Positions 25,562-37,015 of a DNA stretch of 64,000 nt are shown piece by piece (position 1 is the first letter of the stretch; every line of letters begins with the position of its first letter). A program made the translations under genes and the position numbers. Under the pieces are notes generated by a model. That model was not told the origin of the DNA. It made no database searches and worked only from the letters and a program-made list of their open reading frames with translations. The stretch is from Temnopleurus reevesii. Lineage: Eukaryota; Echinodermata; Echinoidea; Temnopleuroida; Temnopleuridae. The stretch spans positions 25,168 to 89,167 of the forward strand of contig BQKZ01001574.1 of assembly GCA_036244855.1 (NCBI GenBank), in the 5' to 3' direction.

Positions 25562-25692
25562 AAGCCCTGGCCACATAGGACCCCGGAAGCAACACGATTC
25601 ACCCCGACTCTTTGTTAATTCACAGTTAACTGCCTCAGAACAATGAGTCGGGTGAATCGTGTTGCTTCCGAGGCCCTGTGTGACCGGGGCTT
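25562..25692. mobile_element. Palindromic MITE with ~50-bp arms, TA-flanked
   Basis: The left arm AAGCCCTGGCCACATAGGAC through GGAAGCAACACGATTCACCC is matched by its reverse complement at the right end, ending CCGGGGCTT. Only about 30 bp separates the arms. TA lies on each side (25560-25561 and 25693-25694), suggesting a Tc1/mariner-like TA duplication, although the AAAG/CTTT boundary leaves one or two bases of doubt. It has no frame. Confidence 0.82.
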
Positions 25693-26109
25693 TATAACAT
25701 TAGAACTTCTAAAAGCGAAGTGCGTCGACATTGAAGCGAGAAGTGATAGTTTACAGGTAGCTATTTATGGGTGTTATTTACCTATCAGGGTTCAAATGAA
25801 ATCACATGGTTTGATGAATATACGAAATTCGCGTCCTGTCTTTGTACTTGTGCCACACGGTCAAAGTAGTCATACGGTCAAAGTCAAGGTCATTTCTCTC
25901 AATGTTTAAAGAGAAAAATGGGCATTTCAACATGAGAAAAATTCGGATACTTTTTAGAAGTGCCCCTTGTTTTGCTCGGAGAGAGTATATTGATTATTAA
26001 TTTGCTTGAAATATGTGATGTATAAGACACGGTTTGAGATTCTGTTTTCAATGACATGTGACTCCTAATTTGTTACATTTCATGAACTGTGTAATGGCCA
26101 AAACGGTCA

Positions 26110-26322
26110 TATTCTCTGTTGTAATTCCGTTACCGGCATATCATGGAGCCATAAGTGTATACAAAGTTAATGTTTCTTCCTTCCCATATGTTACCAGATA
26201 CTTTGTACTACATTTTAAGAGTTTGATTGGTCTCATAGAGTCTGTCACTGAGGTATAACATACAAAGGTGTAGCTCAGTCAAAATGGCATGTAATTCCGT
26301 TACAGCCCATGTGAAATTGCCA
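26110..26322 (+). repeat. Dispersed repeat J, copy 1
   Basis: This segment carries GTAATTCCGTTAC near both ends (about 26121 and 26291). It matches 29629-29925 in reverse complement across GAGTCTGTCACTGAG, ACATACAAAGGTGTAGCTCA, AAAATGG and AGCCCATGTG. The class is unknown. The near-terminal copies of GTAATTCCGTTAC are direct, not inverted. Confidence 0.7.
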
Positions 26323-26924
26323 AGATGCAATCTTTCTTTCTCCCTACCCCCTCGTCTAGCTTTTCTCTAGACTTGTGTGTTCACTTCATTTCCTTGTAAT
26401 TTTGCCAATGAATAGGATTCTGCTAGGATCGAACGCTGACGCTCTTTTTAGCTTCATTTTACTCAACAGCTCTTCTTTACTTGATAAGCATTTATTATCA
26501 GCAGTTCTCTTTACCTATATTTAAAAAAAAAAAGACCCTATGGCAGCATAAGTGCAAAATATGTTCTGCAAAATACATACAAGCGATTATATTCACATAC
26601 AATACATTCTGGCCGAGGTATAACCGTGACCAAGACATTGAATCCAGGGGGAAGATTCTTTAACAAGCGGCCATACTTGTGTAATTAAGCAGTCGGGTCT
26701 CTGTACTTCGTCGGCGAGGCTTTAAGAGAATATAAATCTCGTGTCCTGTCTCCTTTAAATCATATTTCTATACTTCTCTCTCACTCTCTGTTTATCTATC
26801 TCGCAAGATAATATTGCCCTTTTATACTTTTTCCTTTATTTCTGTCTTGTCTGCCCCTTAACTTATCTTTCATTCTGTCCTTCTCTCCAGCAGGAGGCAC
26901 CGTATCTGTGTCGTTTTCTCCCCC

Positions 26925-27075
26925 CTCTCTCTCTCTCTCTCTCTCCCTCCATCTCTTTATCTCTCTCTCTCTCTCTCCATCTCTTTATCGCTCTCTCCAT
27001 CTCTTTATCTCTCTTTCTTTCACTCTTTATCTCTTTCTCTTTCTCTCTCTGTCTCTTTCTTTGCCTGACTGTCTC
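26925..27075. repeat. (CT)n-rich pyrimidine microsatellite
   Basis: CT runs are interrupted by CCATCTCTTTATC words repeated four times, an imperfect ~30-bp higher-order pattern. Frames on either strand are Ser/Leu or Arg/Glu low-complexity artefacts. Confidence 0.9.
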
Positions 27076-27106
27076 TCTCACTGCAAACAAAATTATTCCG
27101 GAACAT

Positions 27107-27330
27107 ATTGAGTACTGAATTTTCGTATTCCCATGGACTTTGTGCAGGGACTACCCGGTTCTAGTAGTCAAAGAGTTAACCCATTGAGTACTGAATTCTG
27201 TAATACCCATAAACTTTGTGCAGGGACTACCCGGTTCTAGTAGTCAAAGAGTTAACCCATTGACTACTGAATTATGTAATTCCCATATACTTTGTGCAGA
27301 GACTACCCGGTTCCAGTAGTCAAAGGGTAA
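27107..27330. repeat. 76-bp tandem repeat, three units
   Basis: Units start at 27107, 27183 and 27259 with ATTGAGTACTGAAT (third unit ATTGACTACTGAAT). Each contains ACTTTGTGCAGGGACTAC and an imperfect palindrome ACTACCCGGTTCTAGTAGT. The units are highly similar, so the duplication is fairly recent. Confidence 0.92.
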
Positions 27331-27628
27331 ATTTCCGTTTCATGTCTGCCCCTCATCATCTGTCTATCTCCCTCTCCTTCTCTCTCTCTTTCACTCTCTT
27401 CTCTAACTATCTCCATTAATTTCTCTCAATCCATCTATCTTTAGGTCCCTCTCGCAATCGCCAATGTCTTGAACTTATTTGCTTTGATGGGGCTTATTCA
27501 AATCTGTCCAAATCAATATTGGCATGTATGGCGAGTCTGAAAAGTGTAGGAAAGGGTCGCAAAGGCCTCTATGGTCGTGACGTTGTATCAAGGGCATAGT
27601 GGACATTCTGACCAGACATGAACTTAAT

Positions 27629-27852
27629 GGGGGTAGTCACACCAACAGGCGGATCCTATCCTGCTGCCAAACTGTCTCATCTAAAATTTGAGCGACAAAC
27701 TATTAATAAATGTCCAGTTTTATGCCTGACTTTAAGATTGGGAAAATCACATTCAAACATCAAATTTCCACAGCAATAAGAAAGTAATAATTGCAATTTT
27801 GTTGATGCAGTTTGAGAGCAGGTTGGGATCAGTCTGTCTGTGTGACTGCCCT
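27629..27852. mobile_element. MITE family B, copy 2
   Basis: The left end GGGTAGTCACACCAACAGGC and the reverse complement of the right end (AGGGCAGTCACACAGACAGA) form the termini. The interior shares CAATAAGAAAGTAATAATTG and TTTTGTTGATGCAGTTTGAG with copies 1 and 3. The flanking TTAAT/TATAAT could hide a TWA duplication, but I cannot fix it. Confidence 0.78.
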
Positions 27853-27856
27853 ATAA

Positions 27857-29167
27857 TGATGTAGTACTCTCCAGGGTTTCTTCTGGGTTCGGAAAGGCCT
27901 GCACTTGACCTCAATATGATGGTCAGAAGTTCTTAAATTGGCGTCATAAAAGTAGCTTTCTTTCTCATGTGTATCACACTTTGGAGGCAATGGAAAGTTG
28001 ACTGGAAAATATCATATTTGAGAAGAAATATTAGAGAAGTGTAATACAGAATATAACTAAACAGTATTGTATTTACTACAGAAAAGGATTGTTATAGATG
28101 GCTTAAATTTTAAGAATGGATATATAAACGATCGGAACATAACCCTTTGTGCTTTTTGTGCTTTAATAATTGGATTTTGTCATTTACAGCAAGGATCATC
28201 ATTTATTTAACTCGAACAACTTGGTGAAATGGCGTCTTGGCTCTTTTGTCAAGAGAAATTGAGTCAATTGAGCAGTTATACCAATGTACATGTATGCTCG
28301 AGGGAAGGTTGAATGTGTTTTTACTTTTTAATTGCCTTGTCAAAACAACCTTGCAGACCCAACAAATCTTATTTCATTTACACATAGCCTAATCAAGGTT
28401 GTAACATAATTCCCAGTATTGATCATGATTATACACTTAGTGCTTATTTGATCATTGATATAAGATTTATTCATACTGTAATAAGCTGTGATTCATTTTG
28501 GAATATGCATGTCTCGTAATGTAGAATATGCAGCTACATTCCTTTTTTTCGACCATCTTACGTTTGACACACTTTCAATTCTTTATCACTCTTTCATTTT
28601 TATCGCTTTCCATTTTCCATCTTTTGCCCCATATTGGCGTTTTAATAACCCACACGACGCTGCGTCCACTCGTGACAAAAAAAAAATCCTCGACGATTGC
28701 AGACGACATAGTCTGAATATTGATTTACACTTTTTGGCGCGTAGTGGACAAGCTGTCTGCGATGATTTAAAAGGGTATTTGAAAGAGACACTGATGTCAA
28801 TATTCAGTTTTAATTGGACCGTTAAACTGGACGAATCAGACGTTTATTTAAATGTGTGGTAAAGATCGTAAATAATAGTGTGTGATGATACATGAAATGG
28901 AGCATACCGTGTCTTGATTCGTGTCAAAGTTTACTATATTTGCCAATTAAATATGATGTATACAATTCATTATTTATATCATACTTTAAAAAGGCATATG
29001 TATAGTATATAAATGGATATAAAGCAATATAGATAGTCGTAGTTATGAAGTGTCAAAAGAAAACATTCAAATTACCGGTACATTATGGTCTGATTTTTTT
29101 TTTCTTTTAGATATCCTTTTAAAATTACAGCGAAATCATTATAATCTACGGTTTACTTCATTAAAAG
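27857..29167. other. Unique sequence, nothing assigned
   Basis: A 124-codon frame at 28488-28862 starts with GTG rather than ATG and shows no recognisable domain. It is not called. No repeats were seen. Confidence 0.4.
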
Positions 29168-29231
29168 TATTAAGTTATACTTATCTATTAAGTTATACGT
29201 ATTTATTGAGTTATACTTATTTATTAAGTTA
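29168..29231. repeat. 18-bp tandem repeat, ~3.5 units
   Basis: ATTAAGTTATACTTATCT is repeated with one to three changes per unit. It is a short local minisatellite with no larger context. Confidence 0.88.
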
Positions 29232-29628
29232 AACTTTGATGATTTTGAGAAACGAGACGTCATTGATTATATCGTGCTGTCATCCTGAATTTTTATTCCG
29301 ACATAAAATTAAGCTAGATCATCTCGTTTAATATTCTTTTCGACTCAAACCTTTCCGTCAAATTACTGTTATCCTGAGCATGAAAAGCAGAAGTGTGATG
29401 CATGATTACTTCATCATCATCACTATTATGATATCACAAGCAAAGTAGAGGCGAATTTCCGGCTCCCGCTGGGAACCTAAAGAATTTAATTTGATGCAGT
29501 TATTGTTTCATAACTCACTTTATGATGAATGCACTCGTGGAAATTGTGAAGAAATGTTTGGACCGATACACCATGGGATAGAGATTTAATACATATGATT
29601 GCGTTTTCCTCAATATTCCACATGGGCG

Positions 29629-29925
29629 GTAAGGGAATAACATACCATTTTGAGCTACATTTTCGTATGTTCTAGCCGAGTGACAGACTCTCAGAGACTC
29701 ATGAAACTCTCAAAGTGTAGTATGGGTTCGATGCTAGCATATGCTATCATGTTGTTCACGTTTTATACCTGCACGGACTTACAGCTGAAAAGCAGCCTTT
29801 TGACTGATTGTAAGTTTTACCGTGAATAAATAAATAAAATACAATACAAAGGAAGAAACACTTTTTACACTGTCCACATGGATGGCTCCAAATAATGCAA
29901 AATGTCGGTAACGGAATTACATCAC
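29629..29925 (-). repeat. Dispersed repeat J, copy 2 (inverted)
   Basis: This is the reverse-complement partner of 26110-26322. The stretch CACATGGGCGGTAAGGGAAT through GTGACAGACTCTCAGAGAC is the best match, and the other end is GGTAACGGAATTACATCACA. The copy is longer than copy 1 because of about 80 bp of extra sequence in the middle, including AATAAATAAATAAAAT at about 29826. Confidence 0.65.
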
Positions 29926-30426
29926 AGAATTTGCCCGTAAAACCATAAAATTAGAAAAAATATATATTTACCATATTTATGAAAACAAGTTTTTAAAATA
30001 CGATAATCACAGATTCCAAGCATATTGTCAAAAGATACTGCCTCCGGGAAAAATTAGAGTAATTTTCCTTTTTGATATTTCCTGATTTTTCCCATGTGGA
30101 ATTACCCAGAAGAATATAGGAAATAAAATCAATATGGATTTAATTTAGTATTGCGCATCATGCTTTCCGATATGAATTTAGGGTTCCTGCACTTAACATT
30201 GTCAAAGATTTCTGTCATGTGTATTTCTTCATATTTTGGAGCCCGGGATGGCATAGAAAGAAGTGTACATTCAAATATAATTATTTGATATTATAGCAAC
30301 TCTTATTTATTTATTCATTCATTTATTTAATACCAGTTTCTTTTTGTGTGCCATTGTCATTTGAAGATAGGCGAAGGAACTGCAAATTTATTCAGTAAAA
30401 TAGGATGAACTACAATACTTATCTTA

Positions 30427-30613
30427 GGGGGTGTTGCTCAAAAGTTGCAATTGATCGCAAATCAACTGCAAAGCAGTTGCAAATTGTAAAGCGCATTTTC
30501 ATTCGCGCATGATATGCGCTTCTAACAAGACGCACATGAAACAATGGTTTTGATTGGTGCGTTCCTATCAACTGCAACTTGCAATCAATTGCAACTTTTT
30601 GAACAACAACCCC
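30427..30613. mobile_element. MITE family C, TTA-flanked (PIF/Harbinger-like)
   Basis: This 187-bp element has ends GGGGGTGTTGCTCAAAAGTT and AACTTTTTGAACAACAACCCC in inverted orientation. The match continues inward through TGCAATTGATYGCAA. TTA flanks both sides (30424-30426 and 30614-30616). An internal repeat of GCGCAT/ATGCGC adds secondary structure. Only one copy is seen in the window. No frame. Confidence 0.87.
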
Positions 30614-30616
30614 TTA

Positions 30617-32191
30617 GGCTAATTAAGTACATAATACCGCATTGTAAACACTCAAATGTTAAATCAACATTAAAAGGTTAAATGATTGGCAACCTTTATT
30701 ATTATCATGCTGAATCCTACACATATTAAAAGTATACATTTTTGTCACTACCCCAAACTTTCAAAATGTCAGATTAACTTTTGAGCTTTTAAATTGTGCA
30801 TTTCTAAATAAAATTGCCTTATCAGAAAACCATTACCTTAAATGTTGTGTACGAGATATAAAATATCCGTATATGTTTATATATTTTGTAATATTATGAA
30901 TGTAAACAGAATTTTGTAAGGTCGATTTGTTGTGTTCCATGTCAGCTTACCTGATTTTTAGGACATTCCCAGGAGGTGGAGGAAAGAGTGGGTGTTTTAG
31001 GAAGAGGAAACAGACCATTTAGATTCATAACCATTTTGAGGTTCGTAAACTATGTTTTCATTGGTTATGTGGTGTGTAAAAACGTTGGCGTATTGGTTAA
31101 TCTTCCGATAAATCAAAAAGTATTTGTGCATCAGTAAGTTTTCTTTTTGTATTTCTTCACCATGAAGATGAAAATTGCATCTCAATAAATCTTGAATAAT
31201 GAAAATTGAGCAAAGAAATAAATCTTGATCAGATCTTTTTGGGTCACCACCAATCAATACATTTTGTAGCCTTTGATGTTGCAATTATGTGATGGTTATC
31301 ATGTCGTTAAAGGTTTTATGAACCGGTATACCATCATGGAACCCTTGATGCGGATAAAAAAAGCTCCGACATAGCGACAAGAACAATGACATGTTTTGCA
31401 ATGCATATTGTAATACGTCTTGATTATCTAGTGTGTAAACGATTTCAGGTTGTCACAGGATAATGAGATAAAATCACCAAGGTGTTGCTTTAAAAATGTA
31501 TTAAATTCATTCATCATTTATTGACGATGATGAAATCATACCGCATATATAAATGCATGGACACGACACGTTAATAATTTTGCCGTATTTTAGATTATTT
31601 ATAATTGAAAATTCCCACCATGCACTGAAGAGGAAAAAAATAAATGTTGTACATTTTTTGTAATTGTGTAATAGTGGAGGGGATGCCAAAACAAATCAAA
31701 GACTGCAATAAAATTGGAAAGGGTGTCATTTAATTTTCTATGTATGAAAACCATAGTATCATCGCGAAACAGTGTTTTGTGAAGAATATGACAGGCGATT
31801 GATCAATGTTTCTGACTGGTCAATATATCACAACCATACTCGCCAAGCTTTCATCTATTCAAGAAGTGACAGGTAATATGAGATGTGTCTGTTTACCTGT
31901 CCAATATGATGATCCTATGTGTCTCACAACATATGTCATTAAGTTGTTTTTCAATGGAACAGTGTCCTGTCTCTAGCCCGCTCCAAGGTACGCAAGAGAC
32001 ACTACAATGTATGTAATCTCGGTGGTTTGGAGCGGGCTTGTGCGACCATTTAAATACGCTGCAAAACCGTTTTTTTGGCGTGTTCAAATGCTTAAATATA
32101 TGTACGAGAACTTTATAGCTGCAGGGTAAAAATGCAACGTTAACTGTTCATGCAACGTTAATCTGAACGTTAACTACACATTATTGAACTG
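30617..32191. other. Unique AT-rich sequence with one small hairpin
   Basis: AGCCCGCTCCAA at about 31976 and TTGGAGCGGGCT at about 32028 are a perfect 12-bp inverted pair about 40 bp apart. This may be a tiny MITE remnant or a chance hairpin. Nothing else was assigned. Confidence 0.45.
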
Positions 32192-32344
32192 AGGTGCAAT
32201 TTGCACCATTGGGGTGCAGCCTACGGTAGAATAGAAGCAACCTCTAGGATAGAGATATGCACCCTAGGGGTGGAGATTAGGGCGCATATCTCCACCCTAA
32301 AGGGCAACAGCAGCTTTACCCCTAAGGGTGCAAAATTGCAACCT
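32192..32344. mobile_element. MITE-like palindromic element (AGGTGCAATTTGCACC ends)
   Basis: The left end AGGTGCAATTTGCACCATTG is itself a palindrome. The right end is its imperfect reverse complement (GGTGCAAAATTGCAACCT). Nested inside are GCACCCTAGGGGTGGAGAT and CATATCTCCACCCTAAAGGG, so the element folds on several levels. A partly similar block of repeated ATATCTNCA and AAGGGT words lies at 63.48-63.58 kb. The target-site duplication is not clear. Confidence 0.6.
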
Positions 32345-33150
32345 AAATCATTGATGTGTAACGAAATGAAGTGTAATAGGAAATTGTGCATCAATAAAAT
32401 GTATATTCAGATCGGTCTAAACGTTCAGTGTGGAGTACGATGTTTTTATAACACATTTCCTCATCAAGTTTTGGTATAAACCGAAACGCGTCTGAACGAG
32501 AGCTAAGACTTCATACCTCCTGGCCAGATGCTGGCAGGAATATCATTGTGATGAATAGCATCCAATTTAATCCGATTTCCACCTGCTCTTTTCCATACAT
32601 TCGGCCAGGAATTATCTCTATTTTTCCTGATTAACTCACCTCTTGTTTAAGTTGACTCATCGCTGTTTCGAAGCCAATAGGTTGAGGACGTTGAAAAGAT
32701 CCATACCGACTTCTAGAGTACTGTTTCTTCAGTGAATGTTACCTGTGTAGAAAAGTTGAAGGTTAATTTTATTTTTCTAACGTCTACAGAATGTTTGGCA
32801 ACACGCTGTCTGCGCAACTATAGGTTAAACTGTTGTCTTTGACAAATCCCCAACGTTAGTGTACAAAGTATACGTAATGAGTATTGAGGAGGCTACAGAG
32901 TACAGAGTACGAGTTTCTGAACAATGTTAGTGGTCCTAAAAAGGCCCTACCGAATATCGACGTTTCGATAAGTATGACCTGAGAATCAACCATATTTTAC
33001 CCAATACGTTACCCCCTGTTGGACGGGCAAACGTTTGCCAAATTATAGGAAGTGTATACACAAATCACAAATAATTAGAAATATTTTTAGGTCTCCCATA
33101 TTTTAACGTCTTTGGTATGTCGTGACAGGAAAGTGAACATTGGACCCGTG
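32345..33150. other. Unique sequence, nothing assigned
   Basis: No element or supported frame between the palindromic element and the TG microsatellite. Confidence 0.45.
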
Positions 33151-33151
33151 G

Positions 33152-33200
<49 letters not shown>
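33152..33200. repeat. (TG)n microsatellite, ~24 uninterrupted units
   Basis: This is an uninterrupted TG run of about 49 bp. Its length and purity suggest it will be polymorphic. Confidence 0.95.
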
Positions 33201-34626
33201 GGCTCACTCACATATATCTCTGAAGTTCTATTGTATTTTCCGCTAATTGATTGTAGAGTTTTTCATATTTCAAAACTCATTTTCGTGGTGTTAAACGTAA
33301 AACAATTACATAACATTTTAGTAGATCAGACTACCAATGATTCTTTTATTTAAAAAAATAATAATTTGCAGAGCGGACGTTGAGTAGGAGTGTAGCTCGC
33401 TTCGTGTTTTGAAATAAATTCATCAAAGCCCCCACTGGCTTCAAATCCATACTAATCCTTATGAGACCTACTGGGAAAAGAAAAAGATTTATTTGTCTGT
33501 CATTTCAGTGGATTCGTGGCGATTAAGAGAGTCTGTCTCCTTTGTCGATTCGATCTATCAAGCTGACTGAAAGTCATTTAACATTAATCTTAATGAAACT
33601 CATCAGACCGAAGTCCTTACGTACCTAGTTTTCTTGGAATCATTTAAGTGGTTTTTTTTTCAGATGAATCGGGGTGATGAATTTCAATTGCACGATGTTA
33701 TAAGTAATTGTATATCGAATAAAATAATTAATGCCACTTTAAAATGCTTTGTTAGATTATCCACTTTTCTTCCATTTTGCTTTCTTAGGCATATTACGAT
33801 TTGACTTGTAAACAGTAGAATAAATATATGGCTAATTCAGTTTTGTAATTCTTGTGATTTACTAGATTTTTATAGATTCCTGGCGCAAATTATGAGTGTA
33901 ACGGACGTGTCAGAAGTGAATAAACGTACCTATACAAAATGTATGCCAGGAGATAACGTAATTCCATGACGCGGCCGTTGTGTGTCCCGTTAGGCACTCC
34001 CATCACGACCTGACAGACGAACAACTTTTATAGATATTTGACGCCACAATAAAAGCAAACTTGTGCCCCGACGAGCAGACCAGCAAAGGTAAAAATATTT
34101 TATAGGGTTTGTATTAGAATTGTAAGAAAAGTGGATATTCATAACACAAATTTTCGCCCTTTTTCTGCTAACCCTTCACCCACTTTTGCCTAGCTAATGG
34201 AGAATATGAATCCTCCTCTCCCACCCCTCCCACCGCCCCGAAATAAGCACACACCCTCAGTAGGGTTCCACTTAGTCCATCTACCATCGGTTTCCTTCTG
34301 CAGGTGGCTGTCGGGAATCTTGCTGCCGAGCAAGCCTTGTGGCATGGCATTCGGCTATAGGGCACACACAATCACCCTAAGAGGTCCGCAGCGATCGAGA
34401 TGAGATGACCTGAATTTGAACTTGACGGTATTCACCGATCATTTTATGGCATTCCATTCTCATTTAATGACATGAAACGTCGCCTCATTCCCCGACAAGC
34501 TTCTGGTCACTTTCCCTAAACTCTCCCGGGACGGTGATCCCATGAATTATCTATCTTGACTTAAAGAGGTGCTCAGATCGGGCGATGTACTCTGGTGATG
34601 TTCCTCGATGCGTTTATAGAAAGTTC
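33201..34626. other. Unique sequence with a GC-richer patch
   Basis: About 33960-34400 is less AT-rich than its surroundings. A donor-like AGCAAAGGTAAAAAT occurs near 34083-34097. Two frames of about 67 codons on opposite strands (34168-34403) overlap each other. None of these is enough to propose an exon. Confidence 0.35.
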
Positions 34627-34774
34627 AGGGGCAAGTAACATGAAAGAGATATGATTAAATAATAAACACACTCCTATTAATCAATCGTATCTTTATGATA
34701 CATGTTTTGCCATAGACTTACGATTGATATCAAACGACAATCGATATATAGGAAAGACTTAACTTACGGGGCCC
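34627..34774. mobile_element. MITE family A, copy 7 (diverged)
   Basis: CAGGGGCAAGTAACATGAAA starts the element, followed by AATCGTATCTTTATGATACA and TTTTGCCATAGACTTACGAT. The right terminus is diverged, ending in ACTTACGGGGCCCAG. It is longer than typical copies. Confidence 0.65.
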
Positions 34775-35591
34775 AGCAGTGGAATTACGTTGAAGCGAAT
34801 TTTGTAAAGGTGGCTTTGATAAAAAGAAAAATCGGTGATATTCCTTTAAAAAAATTCCCAATATGTGTAATGTCTGTGGGTTTGTTTAGCGTTAGTGTGC
34901 GTTACCTAGTTTATGTAAATGTCTTCGTGGATACGTATACTTCAGGCTATGTTAAGTGTGTTTATTTGCACGCATAGAATGTGTACAGACATTTTTTAAA
35001 ACTTTATTTTAGCATATGTCCCTACCAATAGTTATTGTATCTTAATTGTCAGGGTATTTAACAATGAAGGCCATCGTCATCTGTTCAGCAAAAACGATGA
35101 TATATTGGGAAATACATGAAAGGAAAATAATGCTTAAAACAGTAATATGTCGATGTCTAGTTAACAAATGTACACAACATTAAAAGAGATAAAGAAGGAA
35201 GAAGAATATGCTTTCAAGTTTTCTTGAAAACAAAACAACATTGCGTCTGTCTTTATCTTTTCATACATATCGGCAAATCTCACATGCAGATATCACTTGT
35301 AATTTTTACATGACTCAAGTCAGTTGAAAAATTAAATCTTACATGTACAGGAGCAAGACCTTTTTGTTCGTAAATTTGAATTTCTGCATGCATATGTTTA
35401 CTTATAAACGTTAAAAATATATTCTTAGAACACTCGTCTAAATATAGATATAGTATAAATCCAGTATCATTATAAAGAGGGTAAACCTGACAATTTCATT
35501 AAGTGCTGAGTTTGACTTATGTCAGATGCCATGCGCATCTCTACCTCGTTACCAAATCCTTCCCGGAATGCTCCCGATGCCATACATCTTA
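34775..35591. other. Unique AT-rich sequence, nothing assigned
   Basis: Nothing beyond short poly-A and GAAGA-rich patches was seen. Confidence 0.45.
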
Positions 35592-35846
35592 AGGTCGACT
35601 CACACCTTTGCGTTTTTAGCCTGCGTCTGCGCAGCATTTGTGAAAATTAAATACACTCCCTGAACACACAGTATACGCTGATCAGCATGATCAGACGACG
35701 GACTGACGTTCGGCTTGCGCTCAAGGAGCGTACGCCGAGCGGCAGTTCAACGTATGACCTGTGTCTACGTGCGTCCAGGGAGCGTTTTTCATTTTCAAAA
35801 ACGCTGTGCTGACGCAGACTGAAAACGCAAAGGTGTGAGTCTGCCT
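35592..35846. mobile_element. MITE family D, copy 3
   Basis: A 255-bp copy with ends AGGTCGACTCACACCTTTGC and AAAGGTGTGAGTCTGCCT, flanked by TTA on both sides (35589-35591 and 35847-35849). The inner palindrome around CTTGCGCTCAAGGAGCGTAC is in the opposite orientation to copy 1, so the element is inserted in the other direction. Confidence 0.93.
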
Positions 35847-35956
35847 TTATACGAGTGATGTTTTCAGACTCGTAACATAGATATGACAACATACAATAGA
35901 TGCACATCATGCACAGATAAAAGATTACAACAACTACTCTTAATCTTGTCTGATCA

Positions 35957-36075
35957 GTTGGTATGTAACATAAAACAAGTTTGCGATAAATCGAAAAGTT
36001 TAGTACATGATTTGCCATAGACTTGTGATTGATATCAATCGTACGATTGATTGGAAAGCTTTATGTTACAGGCCC
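35957..36075. mobile_element. MITE family A, subfamily 2, copy 8
   Basis: TATGTAACATAAAACAAGTT starts the element and AAGCTTTATGTTACAGGCCC ends it. The centre (GATATCAATCGTACGATTGA) differs from the main family. It matches the copy at 62.5 kb in reverse complement almost base for base over most of its length. Confidence 0.78.
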
Positions 36076-36078
36076 CGG

Positions 36079-36954
36079 CACTTGCTCCCATTCCAGTTGT
36101 AGCAATTTAGGCTGTCTTCTTCTTCTTCCGAGTGGGATTTTGCTTCCAAAACAAACGTCAAAAACACCATACGCCCTGCATCAATCTTCAGGGACTCCGT
36201 TCCGTCTCCATGTGCAGGACTTTGTACACTCTTGTAAGCCCCATGAATCAACTACGATAGATCAAAGGTCAAAAATGGAGAAATATTTCATATTCATTTC
36301 TTGAAATTATCGTCGAAATATGCGCATTTAAGGCGAGCCCAGACAACAGGTGGCCCGTATGGTTTTATCAAATAGCTTTTGTTTGGTAAGAAGATGGCGG
36401 AGGTCCAGTTTGTCTCACTGGTAATCCCCTCCTAAAACCGCGGGAAAGAAGAGTGCTAAGATTTGCACGTATGCGTCAGTTTGCATGAGAAATGTTCATC
36501 CTTTTGTCACTAATCGAGGAGGGTGTGTAACTGATGATGCTATCTTGATGAATCAGTGGTAACTCCGTTTTTGTCAGGTTCTGGACGTTCTGTCACCTCT
36601 CCTCGCCCAGGTGACAACCGATTCTCAGGAACTGCATCAAAGTCCTGGTCCTGGTACTGTCACTGTAAACAACTTCCATTTAAGTATCAACAATATATAC
36701 ATGAACACAAAAGAAATTCACATCCTTCTTATTTTGCAGAAAAAAATTGAACCAGAGTCGCACCTGGGACTTTCTTTGGTGACCGTGAAGGTATTGTGAC
36801 TGCTTGAATGAAGTTTATATTGTTCCAGTCTTTAGTCACTTCTGCTCACAATGTATACAGTATTCCTCTTGCCATATGGGCAATTTCAAACTCTGCCACG
36901 TTCAAAAGAAAAACTTTTACCTTTTACCCTAGTAATCTAATAGTTTTCTTTTTT
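36079..36954. other. Unique sequence, weak start-codon context only
   Basis: AAGATGGCGGAGG at 36391 is a good YY1-type motif and a good ATG context. It opens only nine codons before a weak donor-like GTAATC and a stop. No other gene evidence was seen. Confidence 0.35.
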
Positions 36955-37015
36955 GTTCTCACTGTTAAATTGTAAAGCGCTATAATGCTCTTAGCTTACC
37001 GCTATAGAATTAAAT
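36955..37015 (+). mobile_element. SINE 3' end fragment (short)
   Basis: AATTGTAAAGCGCTATAATG and CCGCTATAGAATTAAATATA resemble the AAAGCGC...GCGCTATAT 3' part of the SINE. There is no ATT tail. Weak call. Confidence 0.4.

Noticed and set aside
31976..32039. Mini-transposon with AGCCCGCTCCAA ends
   Set aside because: Perfect 12-bp arms but no target-site duplication and no second copy. Kept only as a hairpin note.
36391..36425. AAGATGGCGGAGG as a translation start of a first exon
   Set aside because: Only nine codons before a weak GTAATC donor, and no promoter arrangement. It may simply be a YY1-type motif.
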